64,000 nt of DNA. Source: JABJMC01 sp964473745. GTDB lineage: Bacteria > Patescibacteriota > Gracilibacteria > UBA1369 > UBA12473. Below, in pieces: positions 60,562 to 64,000 of the stretch. The stretch is taken from assembly GCA_964473745.1 (NCBI GenBank), contig CAYYQE010000007.1, positions 3,981 through 67,980 on the forward strand. Reading direction: 5' to 3'. Position numbers and translations under genes: made by a program. Below the pieces are notes generated by a model, which made no database searches, was not told the DNA's origin, and worked only from the letters and a program-made list of their open reading frames with translations. The first letter of the stretch is position 1. Each line of letters starts with the position of its first letter.

Positions 60562-61790
60562 TGAACTTTTTTAAGATCTTGCCAGAAGTCGGGGTAGGTT
60601 TTAGAAACGCAGTCAGGGTCTAGGATTTCCAGGTTTGAGATGCGTGCTCCAGCCATACCAAAGCACATGGCCAGGCGGTGGTCTGAGTAGGTTTGGATTG
60701 GGGCCGGGCGTAGAGATTTTGGATTACCGTTAATGGTGATTGAGTCGTCCGTGGTTGTGGTGGTTGCGCCGATGCGATTAAGTTCAGTTTCTAGGGCATA
60801 TAAACGGTCGCATTCTTTGATTTTAAGGTTATGGAGCCCGTTTAAAGTGGTTTCGCCAGGGGCAAAAGCAGAGACAACGGCGAGAGTCATGGCGCCATCA
60901 GGGAAGGAATTGGCGTCTACGTGGCCGAGCGGTTTAAGTTGCTCTGGGCCGGTTACCGTGAGACCGTTTGAATCTTCGTTTACTAGACAGCCCATTTTTT
61001 CTAAATGATCAAGGATTTGGATGTCTGGTTGCAGGGTTTGGCGGGATAAATTGGCGACAGTTATGGTTTGTCCGGTGATAGCCGCGAGGCCGAAAAAATA
61101 GCTCGCTGAAGAGGCGTCTGCTTCGATATTTATATCTGTTGGTTTGTAGTTTTGGGAGGGGATGTGAAAACGTGAAAATTGTTCACGCTCGACGTCTTGT
61201 ATACAAAATTTGTTCATTAAATTTAGGGTCATATCTAAGTATGGCTTAGACGTGGTTTCGCCCTCCACATGAATGGTTAATCCCTCGGGCAAAAGTGGGG
61301 CGAGAATCATCAAAGCCGAAATGTATTGGCTACTATTTTTGCCGGTAATATGAGTTTCAGAGCGACTTAGTTTTTGACCTTTAATTGTGAGAGGAGGGCA
61401 GCCGTTTTGGCCAGAAATGTCCGCTCCCAATTCTGTTAGGGCATCAATTAAATCTTGTAATGGGCGTTCTTGCATGCGCGCATCACCGGTAATAACACTT
61501 AAAAAAGATTGGTGCGCGAGGATGGCCGTCAAAAATCTTACGGCGGTGCCGGCATTTCCTAAATAGAGAGGGCCAAATGATGCTTTTAAAGAGTGTGGCG
61601 CATTAATAGTTAGGGTAGTTCGATCAATTGTGATTGAGACCCCCAAATTTTCCAAAGCTTCAATCATTACATTTGTGTCATCACTTAATAAACATCCTTT
61701 TAACACGCTTTTCCCAGGGGCTAAGGCGGCCATTAATAAGGCACGATTAGTGTAGCTTTTGGAGCCGGGGATGTTGATTTTTTTCGTCAT
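60558..61790 (-). CDS. aroA: 3-phosphoshikimate 1-carboxyvinyltransferase (EPSP synthase)
   Basis: 410 residues. It joins shikimate-3-phosphate and PEP. Motifs: PGSKSYTNRAL, LGNAGTAVRFLTA, DARMQERPL, DASSASYFFG, KIKECDRL and SDHRLAMCFGMAG. Its start overlaps the aroB stop (ATGA, reading GTCCTATGA). Confidence 0.95.
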   Translation of the reverse strand: MTKKINIPGSKSYTNRALLMAALAPGKSVLKGCLLSDDTNVMIEALENLGVSITIDRTTLTINAPHSLKASFGPLYLGNAGTAVRFLTAILAHQSFLSVITGDARMQERPLQDLIDALTELGADISGQNGCPPLTIKGQKLSRSETHITGKNSSQYISALMILAPLLPEGLTIHVEGETTSKPYLDMTLNLMNKFCIQDVEREQFSRFHIPSQNYKPTDINIEADASSASYFFGLAAITGQTITVANLSRQTLQPDIQILDHLEKMGCLVNEDSNGLTVTGPEQLKPLGHVDANSFPDGAMTLAVVSAFAPGETTLNGLHNLKIKECDRLYALETELNRIGATTTTTDDSITINGNPKSLRPAPIQTYSDHRLAMCFGMAGARISNLEILDPDCVSKTYPDFWQDLKKVQ

Positions 61791-62881
61791 AGGACCGCTT
61801 TTACTTCTTTTTCAGTGATGTTGTGAACAATTTTAGGGGTTCCGAGGCGTTTTAACAGAGTAAATGTGTATGTTTTGCCCTGATTTTTTTTGTCACGAGC
61901 AAGTGCTTTTAAGATTGGTTTTCGGTCTATTTTGGAGGGAATGCGAGTAGGGAGTTTGAGTAGTTTTAAAAGTTCTTCAATTTGTTCACAATTTTTGGAG
62001 GAAAGTAGTTTTTTGTCGACAGCTAAGCGGTTTTCTAAATTCATGCCAATGGCAATTGCTTCGCCGTGATTTAATCTGTAATTACTGGCATGTTCAATGG
62101 CGTGCCCAATGCTGTGGCCATAATTTAGTACCATGCGAAGGCCTTTTTCGCGTTCGTCTTTTTCTACGATTCTTCCTTTTATGCGGCAGGATCGAACGAG
62201 TAATTGAGTGATAGTAGTAGTGTGGGCTGCACAGGCTTTTTTCGGGTGTTTTTTAAGAATTTTAAGAATTTTTTTGTCAGCGATTAAGCCGTGTTTAACA
62301 ATTTCGGCCAAGCCGTTTAGAATCTGTTTTTTTGATAAAGTGCTTAAGACTTGCGGGTCGATGTAGACTTTTTTTGGCTGCTTAAAAGATCCAACTAAAT
62401 TTTTACCCCCAGTTAAATCTACACCTGTTTTGCCGCCGATGCTGGAATCTGACATGGCAACAAGAGTTGTAGGGATTTGAATAAATGGAATGCCACGCAT
62501 GTACATCGAGGCAACGAAGCCAGCGACGTCGCCTACTACTCCGCCTCCGAGCGCAATTATGCAGCTTTTGCGGTTATGTCCCAGCTGAACCATCTGACTA
62601 GCTAGTTTTTCCACAGTTTTTAGATTTTTATTACGCTCACCAGCTTGAAAAGAGATTATAGTGGCGTCTAAACCTTGTTTGCGCATAAGTTTAGCAAATT
62701 CTTCGCCATACAGTTTTTTTACGTTGGTATCCGTAATAATGCAGTATTTTTGGCCAAAATGGCGTTTTTTTATATCCTGTGGAATGCGATGGAAACAACT
62801 GGGCGCAATCAGGAGAGAGTACGAGTTATTTACGTACTTTTTAAGTTTGATGCGCTGGGCATAACGTTTGAAGGCGGGCAT
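61787..62881 (-). CDS. aroB: 3-dehydroquinate synthase
   Basis: 364 residues. It cyclises DAHP to 3-dehydroquinate with NAD and a metal. Motifs: IALGGGVVGDVAGFVAS, IPTTLVAMSDSSIGGKTGVD, GLAEIVKHGLI (metal Glu), and LNYGHSIGHAIEH with the metal histidines. It starts 10 bp after aroF. Confidence 0.95.
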   Translation of the reverse strand: MPAFKRYAQRIKLKKYVNNSYSLLIAPSCFHRIPQDIKKRHFGQKYCIITDTNVKKLYGEEFAKLMRKQGLDATIISFQAGERNKNLKTVEKLASQMVQLGHNRKSCIIALGGGVVGDVAGFVASMYMRGIPFIQIPTTLVAMSDSSIGGKTGVDLTGGKNLVGSFKQPKKVYIDPQVLSTLSKKQILNGLAEIVKHGLIADKKILKILKKHPKKACAAHTTTITQLLVRSCRIKGRIVEKDEREKGLRMVLNYGHSIGHAIEHASNYRLNHGEAIAIGMNLENRLAVDKKLLSSKNCEQIEELLKLLKLPTRIPSKIDRKPILKALARDKKNQGKTYTFTLLKRLGTPKIVHNITEKEVKAVL

Positions 62882-62891
62882 ACGTTTAGGA

Positions 62892-63905
62892 TTAAATAGT
62901 GCGGCCGACTGCTTCGGCGATAGCTTTAAGATTTTTCATAGTTTCAATAAACATTTCTGGCGTCAAAGATTGATCCCCATCAGACAGAGCTTCTTCTGGT
63001 TTTGGATGAACTTCAATCATCAATCCGTCTGCTCCGGCCGCAATGGCGGCCTTAGAAACCGGCTCAACTAAACTGCGTCGTCCGGTGGCGTGACTAGGGT
63101 CAACCACCACTGGTAAATGACTGAGTTCCTTGAGTAGTGGTACGGAATTAATGTCTAGTGAATTACGGGTTTCAGTTTCGAAAGTGCGAATTCCACGTTC
63201 ACAGAGAATAACTTGATGATTCCCTTCAGACATAATATATTCCGCGGCTAATAAAAATTCTTTGATGGTGTTGCTCATGCCACGTTTAAGAAGAACAGGT
63301 TTTTTGGTTTTCCCAACTTCCTTCAAAAGATTAAAATTCTGCATGTTGCGAGCACCAATTTGTAGAATGTCAGCGTATTTAACAACTAATAACACGTCAC
63401 GAGTGTCCATAACTTCGGTGACAACACCGAGACTGTGAGCATCAGCGTGTTTGCGAAGGAGTTTTAAGCCCTCTTCACCGAGACCTTGGAACGAATATGG
63501 CCCAGTGCGAGGTTTGAAAGCGCCGCCCCGAAGAACATTGGCGCCAGCTTTTTTAACTGCTTTGGCACTAGCTGCCATTTGTTCAGGAGTTTCGACACTA
63601 CAAGGTCCAGCCATAACAATAACTTTTTTGCCACCGATTTTTACGCCATCAACTGGGATAGTAGTGTTTTCTTGTTTGCTCTCGCGAGAAGCAAGTGTGT
63701 ACGGGCGCAAAACCGGCATAACCTTGCTAACGCCAGGTAGAGAGTTTAGATGACGCACATCGAGCGTTCGTTCATCACCAATTACGGCAATAACTACGCG
63801 TTCAGTCCCAATTAAAGGCATTGGTTGAAGGTCTTTAGCGCGCATCTCTTCCATAATGTTTTGAACCTCCTTTTCTGGAGCGTTCTTTTTCATCACGATA
63901 ATCAT
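62892..63905 (-). CDS. aroF: 3-deoxy-7-phosphoheptulonate synthase (DAHP synthase, type I-beta)
   Basis: 337 residues. It condenses PEP and erythrose-4-phosphate, entering the shikimate pathway. The N-terminal ferredoxin-like regulatory domain (about 1-70, MIIVMKKNAPEKEV) as in Thermotoga-type enzymes is followed by the barrel: VMAGPCSVET, RGGAFKPRTGPYSFQGLG, QIGARNMQNF, VLLKRGM, CERGIRTFE and DPSHATGRR. It is the first gene of the aroF-B-A-MFS-K-nadB run. aroQ/aroD and aroE are not in the window. Confidence 0.95.
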   Translation of the reverse strand: MIIVMKKNAPEKEVQNIMEEMRAKDLQPMPLIGTERVVIAVIGDERTLDVRHLNSLPGVSKVMPVLRPYTLASRESKQENTTIPVDGVKIGGKKVIVMAGPCSVETPEQMAASAKAVKKAGANVLRGGAFKPRTGPYSFQGLGEEGLKLLRKHADAHSLGVVTEVMDTRDVLLVVKYADILQIGARNMQNFNLLKEVGKTKKPVLLKRGMSNTIKEFLLAAEYIMSEGNHQVILCERGIRTFETETRNSLDINSVPLLKELSHLPVVVDPSHATGRRSLVEPVSKAAIAAGADGLMIEVHPKPEEALSDGDQSLTPEMFIETMKNLKAIAEAVGRTI

Positions 63906-63990
63906 ATGATTTTAGTTTAAAGATTGATTATGGGGTGTTTACTGTTGGCGCGCTGTAGATTTTAACATGGTATAGGGGGTTAAAAAATAT

Positions 63991-64000
63991 ATGAAAAAAA
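63991..64000 (+). CDS. Possible start of a divergent gene cut by the window edge
   Basis: ATGAAAAAAA ends the window. Upstream on the plus strand TTGGCG (63945-63950) and TGGTATAGG (63968-63976) could form a promoter. Only three codons are visible, so this is a weak call. Confidence 0.2.

Noticed and set aside
1..64000. UGA recoding as in Gracilibacteria/Absconditabacteria
   Set aside because: Many genes end in UGA exactly at the family C terminus and overlap the next ATG.

Overview
The window is one 64-kb piece of a moderately AT-rich bacterial chromosome with dense coding, small gaps and many 1-4 bp gene overlaps. UGA works as a stop codon throughout (for example the overlapping tgt-ruvA, ruvC-TPR and aroB-aroA stops). 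This argues against the recoded Gracilibacteria/Absconditabacteria. A bL31 with a long acidic tail, VirB4-like and SLH surface proteins, a prepilin peptidase and a nearly complete shikimate set in a compact genome suggest a Patescibacteria/CPR member, perhaps a Peregrinibacteria-like lineage. That placement is inference; no rRNA is present to test it. One 19-base N run (20653-20671) marks a scaffold gap.

Layout. 1-4.8 kb (+): two S-layer-homology (SLH) surface proteins, one a metallopeptidase, and an unknown protein. 4.8-23 kb (-): a membrane protein, tRNA-Arg(UCG), a SecDF fusion carrying an inserted parvulin domain, a GDP-mannose pair (cupin plus ManC), gpmI, prepilin peptidase, a TPR protein, ruvC, pyk, a transglutaminase-like protein with a helical partner, glmS, a broken M24 peptidase, ruvA and tgt. 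23.2-35.9 kb (+): a single 4210-residue SLH surface protein behind a strong promoter and a structured leader. 35.9-41.6 kb (-): gyrA, a thrombospondin-3-repeat membrane protein, rpmE and aroC. 41.7-47.6 kb (+): GGDEF protein, VirB4-like ATPase, an NlpC/P60-like protein lacking its cysteine, and a SprT-like protein whose start sits in nested inverted repeats. 47.6-49.4 kb (-): SLH-anchored S41 protease. 49.5-56.1 kb (+): FecR-like protein, gyrB, rpsU-prmC-prfA. 56.1-63.9 kb (-): a TraB/ChaN-like exported protein, then aroF-aroB-aroA-MFS-aroK-nadB.

How it fits together. Four SLH proteins (two of them proteases), SecDF-parvulin, the prepilin peptidase and GDP-mannose synthesis point to heavy investment in a secreted, possibly glycosylated, S-layer-like surface. 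The aro genes supply chorismate, and nadB opens NAD synthesis.

Gene starts are unusual. I see almost no Shine-Dalgarno sequences. Several starts follow a pyrimidine patch with T just before ATG, and several genes have an extended -10 box placed so that transcription would begin at or near the A of ATG (leaderless). Three promoters share a long conserved block.
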